Assembly (NCBI RefSeq): GCF_020010905.1
Contig: NZ_JAGJBY010000002.1
Coordinates: forward strand, 3,658,001 to 3,722,000
DNA: 64,000 nt
Direction: 5' to 3'
DNA from: Streptomyces acidiscabies
GTDB lineage: Bacteria > Actinomycetota > Actinomycetes > Streptomycetales > Streptomycetaceae
Of the stretch, positions 24,398-32,256 are shown piece by piece. The position numbers were made by a program, and so were the translations under genes. Every line of letters begins with the position of its first letter. Within the stretch, counting starts at the first letter, position 1. The notes under the pieces were generated by a model. That model made no database searches. It was not told where the DNA came from and saw only the letters and a program-made list of their open reading frames with translations.

Positions 24398-25672
24398 ATG
24401 GAGGAACGGCGGACAGTGGGACGGTGGCCTGACGGGCCGGCGTGGGCGCGCATGGCGGAGAACACCCGGCGCCGGCCCTGGCGGTCGACCGCCGTCGTCA
24501 CCGCGTTCGTGCTCATCGGCTCGACCTACGCGGCTCACGGCCAGGAAGGCAGCCGACAGCCCCTCGACGTCTACGCGCGCCTGCTGCTCGTCGCCGCCTC
24601 CGGACTCCTCCTGTGGCGCCACCGCCGACCGGTGGCCGTCGTGTGGGGTACGGCGGGGGCGGCGGCCCTGTACCTCGGCGCGGGGTATCCGTACGGGCCG
24701 GTGTTCGTGACCGTCGCCCTCGCCTGCTTCTCCGCCGTCGTCGCCGGCCACCGCAAGGCCGCGTGGGCCGCCGTCGGGATGCTGTGGGCCGTCCACCTGG
24801 TGGTCACCCAGTGGCTGTACCGGTGGCTGCCCCCGTCCGGCGACGGATCCGCGCCCCTGGGACAGGAGTTCGCCGTCGCAGCCTGGGCCGTGGTGATCGT
24901 GGTCGTCTCGGAACTGGCCTCCACCCGGCGCGAGCAGTGGGCGCGGGAGCGCGCCGAACGTGCCCAGGCCGCCCGGCGCCGCGCCGACGAGGAACGCCTG
25001 CGCATCGCCCGCGAGCTGCACGACGTCCTCGCGCACAGCCTCTCCGTCATCAACGTCCAGGCGGGCGTCGGCCTCGCCCTCCTCGACACCGACCCCGGGC
25101 AGGCGCGCGCCGCTCTCACCACCATCAAATCCGCCAGCAAGGAAGCCCTCGGCGAGGTCCGCCAGGTCCTGGACACCCTCCGCACCCCCGGAGACGCCCC
25201 GCGCACCCCGGCGCCCGGCCTCGACCGGCTCCCGGAACTCGTCGAACAGGCCGCCCACGCGGGCCTGACCGTCCAGGTCGACGGCACCCCGCCCCGCCTC
25301 TCCCCGGGCACCGACCTCGCCGCCTTCCGCATCGTCCAGGAAGCCCTCACCAACGTCGTCCGCCACTCCGGCTCCCGCCACGCACGCGTACGCCTCGACA
25401 AGACGGGCGGCGCCCTGCGGCTCGTTGTCGACGACGACGGCCCGGCGACCGGAGCGGACGCGGGCGGCAGCGGCAACGGACTCGCCGGGATGCGGGAGCG
25501 GGCGGCGGCGCTCGGGGGGACGATCGAGGCGGGGGCGCGGGAGGACGGGGGGTTCCGGGTGGTGGCGGTGCTGCCGGTACGCGGTACGGCGCCCTCCGGG
25601 GCGCTTCCCGAGAGGGCGTCCTCGGTGCCGCCGGCCTCGGACGCCTCTGCTGCGAAGGAGGGCGACCAGTGA
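24398..25672 (+). CDS. NarL-type sensor histidine kinase
   Basis: A 424-residue membrane kinase. After a short cytoplasmic start, about four to five transmembrane segments occupy residues 30 to 175. The phosphoacceptor HisKA_3 box is RIARELHDVLAHSLSVINVQ (about residue 202-221), and the ATP-binding domain has VQEALTNVVRHSGSRH (N box), VDDDGP and GNGLAGMRERAAALGG (G box). Its cognate response regulator follows with a 4-bp GTGA overlap, so the two are translationally coupled. The signal is unknown. ATG at 24398 chosen; ATG at 24452 is possible. Confidence 0.93.
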   Translation: MEERRTVGRWPDGPAWARMAENTRRRPWRSTAVVTAFVLIGSTYAAHGQEGSRQPLDVYARLLLVAASGLLLWRHRRPVAVVWGTAGAAALYLGAGYPYGPVFVTVALACFSAVVAGHRKAAWAAVGMLWAVHLVVTQWLYRWLPPSGDGSAPLGQEFAVAAWAVVIVVVSELASTRREQWARERAERAQAARRRADEERLRIARELHDVLAHSLSVINVQAGVGLALLDTDPGQARAALTTIKSASKEALGEVRQVLDTLRTPGDAPRTPAPGLDRLPELVEQAAHAGLTVQVDGTPPRLSPGTDLAAFRIVQEALTNVVRHSGSRHARVRLDKTGGALRLVVDDDGPATGADAGGSGNGLAGMRERAAALGGTIEAGAREDGGFRVVAVLPVRGTAPSGALPERASSVPPASDASAAKEGDQ

Positions 25673-26334
25673 TCCGCGTACTCCTCGCCGACGACCAGTC
25701 CCTCGTCCGCGCCGGGTTCCGTGCCCTGCTCGACGCGCAGGCCGACATCGAGGTGGTCGGTGAGGCGGCGGACGGCGAGGAAGCCGTACGGGCCGTGCGG
25801 GAGGCGGCGCCGGACGTCGTCCTCATGGACATCCGGATGCCCGTGCTGGACGGGCTCGCCGCGACCCGCCGGATCACCGGGGACGCTGCGCTCCAGGGCG
25901 TGAAGGTGGTCGTCCTCACCACCTTCGAACTCGACGAGTACGTCTTCGAGGCGATCCGCTCCGGCGCCTCGGGGTTCCTCGTGAAGGACACCGAACCGGA
26001 CGAACTCCTGCGCGCCGTACGGGCGGTGGTCGCCGGGGACGCGCTGCTCTCACCCGGCGTGACCCGGCGGCTGATCGCCGAGTTCGCGGCGCGCTCGAAG
26101 GAGCCGTCGAGCGTCGACGCGCTCGCGCCGCTCACCGAGCGGGAGCGGGAGGTGATGGCGCTGGTCGGGATCGGGCTGTCCAACGAGGAGATCGCGCGCA
26201 GGCTGGTCGTCAGCCCACTCACCGCGAAGACGCATGTCAGCCGGACGATGGTGAAGCTGGGGGTGCGGGATCGGGCGCAGCTGGTCGTGCTGGCCTATGA
26301 GTCGGGGTTGGTGCGGCCCGGGTGGCTGGGGTGA
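25669..26334 (+). CDS. NarL/LuxR-family response regulator
   Basis: A 221-residue regulator with a receiver domain (LLADDQSLVRAGF, phosphoacceptor Asp in DVVLMDIRMPVLDGL at about residue 54, Thr in VVVLTTF, Lys in FLVKD) and a C-terminal LuxR-type HTH (LTEREREVMALVGIGLSNEEI, HVSRTMVKLGV). It is the partner of the upstream histidine kinase. The start GTG overlaps the kinase stop. Its 3' end overlaps the convergent DUF6332 gene by 40 bp. No target operon is adjacent in this window. Confidence 0.94.
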   Translation: MIRVLLADDQSLVRAGFRALLDAQADIEVVGEAADGEEAVRAVREAAPDVVLMDIRMPVLDGLAATRRITGDAALQGVKVVVLTTFELDEYVFEAIRSGASGFLVKDTEPDELLRAVRAVVAGDALLSPGVTRRLIAEFAARSKEPSSVDALAPLTEREREVMALVGIGLSNEEIARRLVVSPLTAKTHVSRTMVKLGVRDRAQLVVLAYESGLVRPGWLG

Positions 26335-26612
26335 TCCGAGGGGGCGGCTTGGTCCGCGGGGTCGGACCGGTTCGCGGTGAAGGTCATCAGCACGCTGATC
26401 ACCCGTGCGAGGAACACCACCGGCGCGAGCACGATGCCCGCCTTGAGCAGCAGGCTCTCCGCCGGACCCGGCAGGTCGAAGAGCAGCGCCGGACCGGCCA
26501 CCGCTCCGAACACGACCGCCGCCGCGAACCCCGCGCTGAACAGCGCGTACCCGATCTCCACCGTGATCGCGTCCCGATCGGCCTGCGTACGGCGTCCCCT
26601 GTGCCCCGTCAT
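26295..26612 (-). CDS. DUF6332 family membrane protein
   Basis: A 105-residue small membrane protein starting MTGHRGRRTQADRDAITVEI, then two hydrophobic helices (IGYALFSAGFAAAVVFGAVA and LKAGIVLAPVVFLARVISVL). This matches the actinobacterial DUF6332 pattern as I remember it; the assignment is from recognition only. Its function is unknown. It overlaps the 3' end of the response regulator gene by 40 bp in convergent orientation and is 33 bp downstream of the mycothiol-dependent enzyme gene on the same strand. Confidence 0.65.
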   Translation of the reverse strand: MTGHRGRRTQADRDAITVEIGYALFSAGFAAAVVFGAVAGPALLFDLPGPAESLLLKAGIVLAPVVFLARVISVLMTFTANRSDPADQAAPSDHPSHPGRTNPDS

Positions 26613-26645
26613 GCCGACGAGTCTCGCACAGGGGATGCCGCCCCG

Positions 26646-27377
26646 TCAGATCGCCGACCGCTCCGTCCACAGCGTGGCCAGCGTTCCGTCCCCGTGGACC
26701 TCGGGGAACGGGCACCGGTTCCACAGGGCGAGGTACAACGTGCGGGCGGGACCGGCGAGTTCGCAGTCGGCGTCCGCCGCGTCCGCGCGTACCGTCACCG
26801 GCGGGCCGGGGGACAGTCGTACGGTCCACACCGCGTCGTCCGCGTCCGTCGCGCGTACGCGCAGCAGGCGGGGTTCCTCCGTGCGCACGCGGCTGCGCTC
26901 GCGCGCGTGGAAGCCGCGCAGGAGTTCGTCGATGCCGTCCACGGCGAAGTCGGTGGCGACCGGGGCGGGTTCGGCGCCGGTCGCGGACTCGGCGTCGTAC
27001 CGGTGCACGGCCGTCTCATGGGCCTGGCGGCGGGCCCAGAAGGCGAGCGGGGAGGGGGTGGGCAGGAAGGCGAAGCAGGCGGTGTCGGGCGGCGCGGCGG
27101 TGAGCGTGTCGACGAGCAGGCGGTGCCCCTCGCGGAACCAGTCCAGCAGGCCGGGGCCGTCGAGGCGCGGCACCGGAGCCAAGGGCCGCCGCTCGGCGAT
27201 CCCCTCGGTGACGTAAGCGCGCGCCCAGCGGTGCACGACCCCTGTGTGCTCCACCAACTCCCGCACCCGCCACTCCGGGCAGGTGGGGACGGCACTGTCG
27301 ACTCCGGCGGCTTCGGCGGCAGCGGCCAGGGCGCGGCCCTCACGGTCGAGGACGCGGATGAACTCACTCGTCTCCAT
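26646..27377 (-). CDS. maleylpyruvate isomerase family mycothiol-dependent enzyme
   Basis: A 243-residue protein of the DinB-like MDMPI family. It starts METSEFIRVLDREGRALAAAAEAAG and has VPTCPEWRVRELVEHTGVVHRWA, where the His residues of the helical bundle form the divalent-metal site, and DRYDAE-like VHRYDAESATG with another metal ligand. The C-terminal part (about 165-243) is the usual MDMPI C-terminal domain. Mycothiol is the thiol of actinobacteria. The substrate is unknown since no aromatic degradation genes flank it. Confidence 0.87.
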   Translation of the reverse strand: METSEFIRVLDREGRALAAAAEAAGVDSAVPTCPEWRVRELVEHTGVVHRWARAYVTEGIAERRPLAPVPRLDGPGLLDWFREGHRLLVDTLTAAPPDTACFAFLPTPSPLAFWARRQAHETAVHRYDAESATGAEPAPVATDFAVDGIDELLRGFHARERSRVRTEEPRLLRVRATDADDAVWTVRLSPGPPVTVRADAADADCELAGPARTLYLALWNRCPFPEVHGDGTLATLWTERSAI

Positions 27378-27384
27378 GGGGACG

Positions 27385-27906
27385 AGTGTGGCGGGCTGGA
27401 GGGGGGTGCGGCATGCGATGGGGGTGGCCGGGGGGCCTGCGTGGGTGGTCGGGGGCTGTTTGGCTCTGGCGGGCGGGGGGGTGGTCCGTGCGGACTGTTG
27501 TGAGGCGCGCGGCTTGGGTGGGCGAGGGGTGCTCGGTTCGGACGGTCGGGGCCTGCTCGGCCCTGGCGGGCGAGTGGTGGTCTGCGTGGGCGGTCGTGAG
27601 CTGTGCGGCGCGGGCAGGCGAGGGGTGCTCGGTTCGGACGGTTGTGAGGTGCTCGGTGCAGGTGGGCGTTTGGTGGTCTGCGCGGGGGGTTGGGGGGTGT
27701 ACGGCTCGGGCGGGTGCGTGGCACTTCGGTCGGATGGGTGCGGGGTGTTCCGTGCGGGTGGTTGCGGACCGCGTGGCTTGGGCGCGTGCGTGGCGTTCCG
27801 TGCAGGCGGTTGCGGATCGCTCGGCTCGGGCGGGTGTGTCGTGTTCCGCGCGGGCGGCCCTGCGCTGCTCCGCTCAGGCGGGCGCGACCTCCGTGGGGCG
27901 CTCGGC
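27385..27906. repeat. degenerate intergenic tandem repeat region
   Basis: The 529-bp gap between the mycothiol-dependent enzyme gene and the MFS gene (both minus strand) carries no supportable gene. It is made of recurring G/T-rich blocks of about 45-50 bp, with cores such as GGGTGCTCGGTTCGGACGGT and GGTGGTCTGCG. One 26-bp sequence is exactly repeated at 27521-27546 and 27617-27642, 96 bp apart. The strong strand asymmetry (G/T on the plus strand) resembles decayed tandem repeats seen in other gaps of this window. Confidence 0.7.
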
Positions 27907-29133
27907 TCAGGTCGTCGTACGGCGCTCCGCGCCCGCCCCGATCAATGCGGCCAGTCCCGCCAGGACCGCGACGCTCGTGAGGGCGGTCGGCAGGGAGAGC
28001 CAGTCGGCCATGAAGCCGATCGCCGGTGGGCCCAGCAGCATGCCGCCGTAGCCGAGGGTGGAGGCGACGGCTACGCCGTGCGGTCCGGCCAGTGCGCCTG
28101 CGCGTTCGACGGCGACCGGGAAGAGGTTCGCGAGGCCGAGGCCCGCGACGGCGAAGCCGATCAGCGCTGCCCAGAACGCGGGGGCCAGTGCGCCCAGCAG
28201 CATCCCGGCCGCCGCGAGGGTGCCGCCGGCGACGACCGTGCGGCTGCGTCCGAGCCGCTCCAGCAGTGTCGTCCCGGAGAGGCGGCCGACCGTCATGGCC
28301 AGCGCGAAGCACGAGTATCCGACGGCGGCGGCTCCGGCGGACGCGTTCAGGTCTTCGCGCAGGTGCAGTGCGCCCCAGTCGGCGAGGGCGCCCTCGCCGT
28401 AGGCCGTGCAGCAGGCGATCAGGCCGAAGACGATCACGAGTCGTCGGGTGCGGGGGCCGCCGGCGGGCTTGTCGTCGTCCCTGTGCGCGCGGACCGGTCG
28501 TACGGCTCTGTCGTGATCCCCCGCGTGCGCGCGTGCCGGTGGCAGACGCAGGAGCGTGCGGCCCGCGACGGCGGTGACCACGAGGCCGACGACGCCCAGG
28601 AGCAGCAGGTGCCAGGCGGGGGAGAGGCTGCCCGCGACCAGTGCGCCGAGGCCCGCCCCCAGCATGCCGCCGAGGCTGAACGCGGCGTGGAAGCTGGGCA
28701 TGATCGGCCGGCGCAGGACGGTGACGAGGTCCACGGCGGCACTGTTGAAGGCGACGTTGATCCCGCCGTACGCCACGCCGAACAGCAGCAGGACGGCGCC
28801 CAGGGTCGGGACGGAGTGGGCGTGCGGGGGGAGGGTGATCGACAGGGAGAGAAGGACCGCGCAGATCACGGTGATCAGGTGGCTGCCGTGGCGCTGGCAG
28901 AGGCGGCCCGTGAAGAGCATCGTCACGACGGCCCCGGCGGACACGCAGAGCAGGGCCAGGCCGAGGGAGGAGGCGGAGGCGCCGGTCTGCTCCTTGATGT
29001 CGGGGATGCGGACGACCCACCCGGCGAATATGAAGCCGTCCACGGCGAAGAACACGGTCAGGACGACCCGCAGAAGACCGAGGTCGCTGCTCGGCGCGAC
29101 GCTGCGCGAGCGGAGTTTGTTTATCAGCGGCAC
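27907..29133 (-). CDS. MFS transporter
   Basis: A 408-residue major facilitator with about 12 transmembrane helices. The N-terminal half has GFIFAGWVVRIPDIKEQTG and LFTGRLCQRHGSH (the loop between helices 2 and 3 with basic residues), LFGVAYGGINVAFNSAAVDL and FHAAFSLGGMLGAGLGALV. The second half has GEGALADWGALHLRED and FALAMTVGRLSGTTLLERLG. This resembles the group of sugar or drug efflux permeases often called YfnC/CP transport-like. The substrate is unknown. ATG at 29133. It is the first gene after a 1.1-kb gene-free region that separates it from divergent htpG. Confidence 0.9.
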   Translation of the reverse strand: MPLINKLRSRSVAPSSDLGLLRVVLTVFFAVDGFIFAGWVVRIPDIKEQTGASASSLGLALLCVSAGAVVTMLFTGRLCQRHGSHLITVICAVLLSLSITLPPHAHSVPTLGAVLLLFGVAYGGINVAFNSAAVDLVTVLRRPIMPSFHAAFSLGGMLGAGLGALVAGSLSPAWHLLLLGVVGLVVTAVAGRTLLRLPPARAHAGDHDRAVRPVRAHRDDDKPAGGPRTRRLVIVFGLIACCTAYGEGALADWGALHLREDLNASAGAAAVGYSCFALAMTVGRLSGTTLLERLGRSRTVVAGGTLAAAGMLLGALAPAFWAALIGFAVAGLGLANLFPVAVERAGALAGPHGVAVASTLGYGGMLLGPPAIGFMADWLSLPTALTSVAVLAGLAALIGAGAERRTTT

Positions 29134-30212
29134 AAACTCAGGCTAGGGAGCTGGGGAGGAGGGGGCAAGGGTGTTGCCGGTCACTCTGCGCGGGGGCGTG
29201 CGTGTTGTGGGCGTGCAGGTCGGGGCGGTGGTGAGGGAGGGCGGTGATGGTGTGGATCGAGGAAGGCGGGGCGTTGGCGACTGAGGGCAGGGCGTGTACG
29301 CCGGTGCCGACCGGGCCCTCGCCGGGGCGAGGTTGAGCTGGCTGGCCGATCAGCGGAGGGGGCACCGACCGTGGCTTCGAGGCGGGTTCGGCGTGAGGTG
29401 TCGACGGTGGTGGTGAGTGGGGGCCGCCCTGGTCGTGGCGCTGGGGAAGGTGGGAACCGGCGGCTCGGTCACGGCGACGCGGGGGGTGGCCGGGATTGCC
29501 GTATCGGACGGTGGGGGAAACGCGATCCGGACGCTCCCGAGAGGCAATACCCGGCAGCACCAGGGAAGTTCACCGTGCCGCGTGCCGATCCGCTGACCGG
29601 CCTGGCTGCGCCGGACTTCCCGCTCGGCCGCCTGCCGCTAGCCGCCGAATGCCGGGGGGGCCGAACGACTCGGCCCAGCAGCGCGACGCACGTGGGGCGT
29701 CAGCGGTGAGCATCCCCCGACCCCCGACGTGTGCCGGGCCGGCATCGGTTCCCGTGGCTCCGCCGCCTCCCCCGGTCGCAGGATTCCCGCCCTCGTCCTC
29801 AGCCCAACACCCCTGCCCCGACCGCAGGTTGGCCGGTGTCGGCACTCGCGGATCGTGTCGGCGTGGCCGACTCCTGCCCTACCTCGGCCCAAAGCGTCTC
29901 TGATTGACTTAGTGATCCCTGGTGTTGCTCAGGGATGTAAGCCGATTGTCTTCGTGCCCTGGTGCCGGACGGCGGAACCGTCAGCCCTCGTGGCACGTCC
30001 CTCCGGACGCTGATCGGTGAGGTCTCACGACCTCGCCGAGGAGGGTGCCCGACGTCGCCTGGGCGCCGGGCGTGCGAGTGACACTCTGCCACAGGATCGC
30101 TACGATCCGCTAATCCAACTGATAAGCCCGCCATGCCGCCCCACTTGGTGTTTTAAAGTGGTTCTCGCTTTTGTGAACCGGTTGAATCGGCATGTGGGAG
30201 GACGCGCGCATC
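29134..30212. other. 1.1-kb gene-free region between divergent MFS and htpG genes
   Basis: I can support no gene here; open frames on either strand have no family resemblance and run in GC-driven shadow frames. The last 300 bp, next to htpG, are less GC-rich than the rest and contain a hairpin (29915-29936) and a GGTTC-N10-GAACC dyad (30160-30164 and 30175-30179), which could be part of the htpG promoter. I did not find a HspR-type (CTTGAGT-N7-ACTCAAG) or CIRCE element. The distal 700 bp hold GC-rich filler with no repeats I could resolve. Confidence 0.6.
29915..29936. terminator. hairpin upstream of htpG
   Basis: A perfect 7-bp stem ATCCCTG-CAGGGAT with an eight-base loop, about 277 bp before htpG. 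It is a weak candidate for a terminator or an RNA structure in the htpG leader. Confidence 0.3.
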
Positions 30213-32096
30213 ATGGCGACGGAAACGTTTGAGTTCCAGGTAGAGGCCCGTCAGCTTCTCCAGTTGATGATCCACTCGGTCTACTCGAACAAGGACGTGT
30301 TTCTCAGGGAGCTCGTCTCGAACGCCTCCGACGCGCTCGACAAGCTGCGTCTCGACAAGCTGAGGGACGACAGCCTCGACGCGGACACGACCGACCTGCA
30401 CATCAGGATCGAGCTGGACAAGGACGCGCGGACGCTCACCGTCCGCGACAACGGCATCGGCATGTCGTACGACGAGGTCGGCAAGCTGATCGGCACCATC
30501 GCGAACTCCGGAACCGCCGCGTTCCTCAAGGAGTTGAAGGAGCAGGACGGCGAAGAGGACGAAGTCGAGGGCCTGATCGGCCAGTTCGGCATCGGCTTCT
30601 ACTCCGGTTTCATGGTCGCCGACGAGATGACGCTGCTGACCCGCCGGGCCGGCGAGAGCGCGGGCACGCGCTGGTCGTCGCGCGGTGAGGGGACGTACAC
30701 GCTGGAGAGCGTCGACGACGCCCCGCAGGGCACGGCCGTCACGCTGCACCTCAAAGAGGCCGACCCCGACAACCAGTTGCACGACTACACGGCGGCCTGG
30801 ACGGTCAAGCAGATCGTCAAGAAGTACTCGGACTTCATCACCTGGCCGATCCGCCTCGACGCCGAGGAGGAGCCGCTCAACTCGATGAAGGCCCTGTGGG
30901 CGCGTTCGCGCGACGAGGTCACCGACGACGAGTACCACGAGCTGTACAAGCACGTCAGCCACGACTGGCGCGCGCCCCTGGAGACCATCCGCCTCCAGGC
31001 CGAAGGCACCTTCGAGTACCAGGCGTTGCTGTTCCTGCCGGAGCACGCCCCGCACGACCTGTTCACCCGCGACTACCGCCGCGGCCTCCAGCTCTACGTC
31101 AAGCGCGTCCTGATCATGGACGACTGCGAGGCGCTGCTCCCGCCGTACCTGCGGTTCGTCAAGGGCGTCGTCGACGCGGCCGACCTCTCGCTGAACGTCT
31201 CGCGCGAGATCCTCCAGCAGGACCGCCACATCCTGATGATCCAGCGCCGGCTCGCGAAGAAGCTCCTCTCCTCGGTGAAGGAGATGCGGGCGAACGCGGC
31301 CGACAAGTACGCCACGTTCTGGCGGGAGTTCGGGGCGGTCCTCAAGGAAGGGCTGCTCAGCGACACCGACAACAAGGACGCGCTGCTCGGGGTTTGCTCC
31401 TTCGAGAGCACCAACGCCTCCGCCGAATCGGGTGAGTTGACGACGCTTCAGGAGTACGTGGAGCGGATGAAGGACGGTCAGGAGGACATCTACTACCTGA
31501 CCGGCGAGTCCCGCGAGAGCATCGAGAACTCCCCGCAGATGGAGGCGTTTTCGGCGCGCGGCATCGAAGTCCTGCTGCTCACCGACGCAGTTGACGAAGT
31601 GTGGGTCGACGCCGTCCCCGAGTTCGAGGGCAAGCAACTGCGGTCCGTCGCCAAGGGCGAGATCGACCTCGACGCGAAGGACGACGAACAGGCCGGTGAG
31701 GAACGGGAGAAGCAGACCGAGGAGTACGCCGGGCTGCTCGACTGGATGAAGGAGCGGCTCGCCGAGGAGGTCAAGGACGTACGGCTCTCCGCCCGCCTCA
31801 CCGTCTCCCCGGCCTGTGTCGTCTCCGACACGGACGACATCACGCCCGCGCTCCAGAACATGTACCGGGCCATGGGCCAGGAGATCCCCGCCGCCAAGCG
31901 GATCCTCGAACTCAACGCCGGGCACGCGCTCGTGCAGGGCCTGAACCGGGCCTACCAGGAGGAGGCGCGGCGCGAAGGGCTCGTGGAGACCGCCGAGTTG
32001 CTGTACGGGCTGGCGGTCCTCGCCGAGGGCGGGCGGCCGAAGGAGCCCGGCAAGTTCGTACGGGTGGTGGCGGAGCGGCTGGAGAAGTCGCTCTGA
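30213..32096 (+). CDS. htpG: molecular chaperone HtpG (Hsp90)
   Basis: A 627-residue bacterial Hsp90 that refolds or stabilises client proteins in the cytoplasm using ATP. The N-terminal ATPase domain has the Hsp90 signature [23 protein letters not shown], the GHKL motifs [19 protein letters not shown], and [15 protein letters not shown]. The middle domain holds [17 protein letters not shown] and LNVSREILQ with the catalytic Arg region. The C-terminal dimerisation domain is intact ([30 protein letters not shown]). ATG at 30213 gives [16 protein letters not shown]. It is alone, preceded by a long gap. Confidence 0.97.
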
Positions 32097-32179
32097 CCCG
32101 CTGACGTACCCGGCCGTGCCCCCCCCCCCCGGGGGCGGGCCCCCCCGGCTCATTTCCCCACATAATCCCCCCACTCTCT

Positions 32180-32200
32180 GGTTGCTTAAGTCAATCAACC
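32180..32200. promoter_or_regulatory. inverted repeat GGTTG-N11-CAACC upstream of MFS fusion gene
   Basis: A 5-bp dyad enclosing CTTAAGTCAAT, 57 bp before the MFS/Ig-fusion start codon. The AT-rich core stands out in an otherwise GC-rich region and resembles MarR-type operators in outline. No regulator gene is adjacent, so the binding protein is unknown. Confidence 0.35.
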
Positions 32201-32256
32201 GGGCGTACATTCGTCGGCGGCGCACCGGCCCGACATCCCCCCACGGAGGCCCGACC

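Noticed and set aside
24313..24516. Upstream extension of the MarR-like fragment
   Set aside because: The longer frame starts antisense inside the histidine kinase gene and has no regulator-like sequence before the fragment.
27386..28051. Apparent W/R/G-rich open frames across the repeat region at 27.4-27.9 kb
   Set aside because: They result from the repeats' strand bias and have no start site or domain.
29371..29709. Possible 112-codon gene in the htpG upstream gap
   Set aside because: No family resemblance, no ribosome site, and amino-acid composition typical of a random GC-rich frame.
30160..30179. GGTTC-N10-GAACC dyad upstream of htpG as a heat-shock operator
   Set aside because: It does not match HspR, RheA or CIRCE consensus and five-base dyads are frequent by chance; kept only as a note in the gap description.
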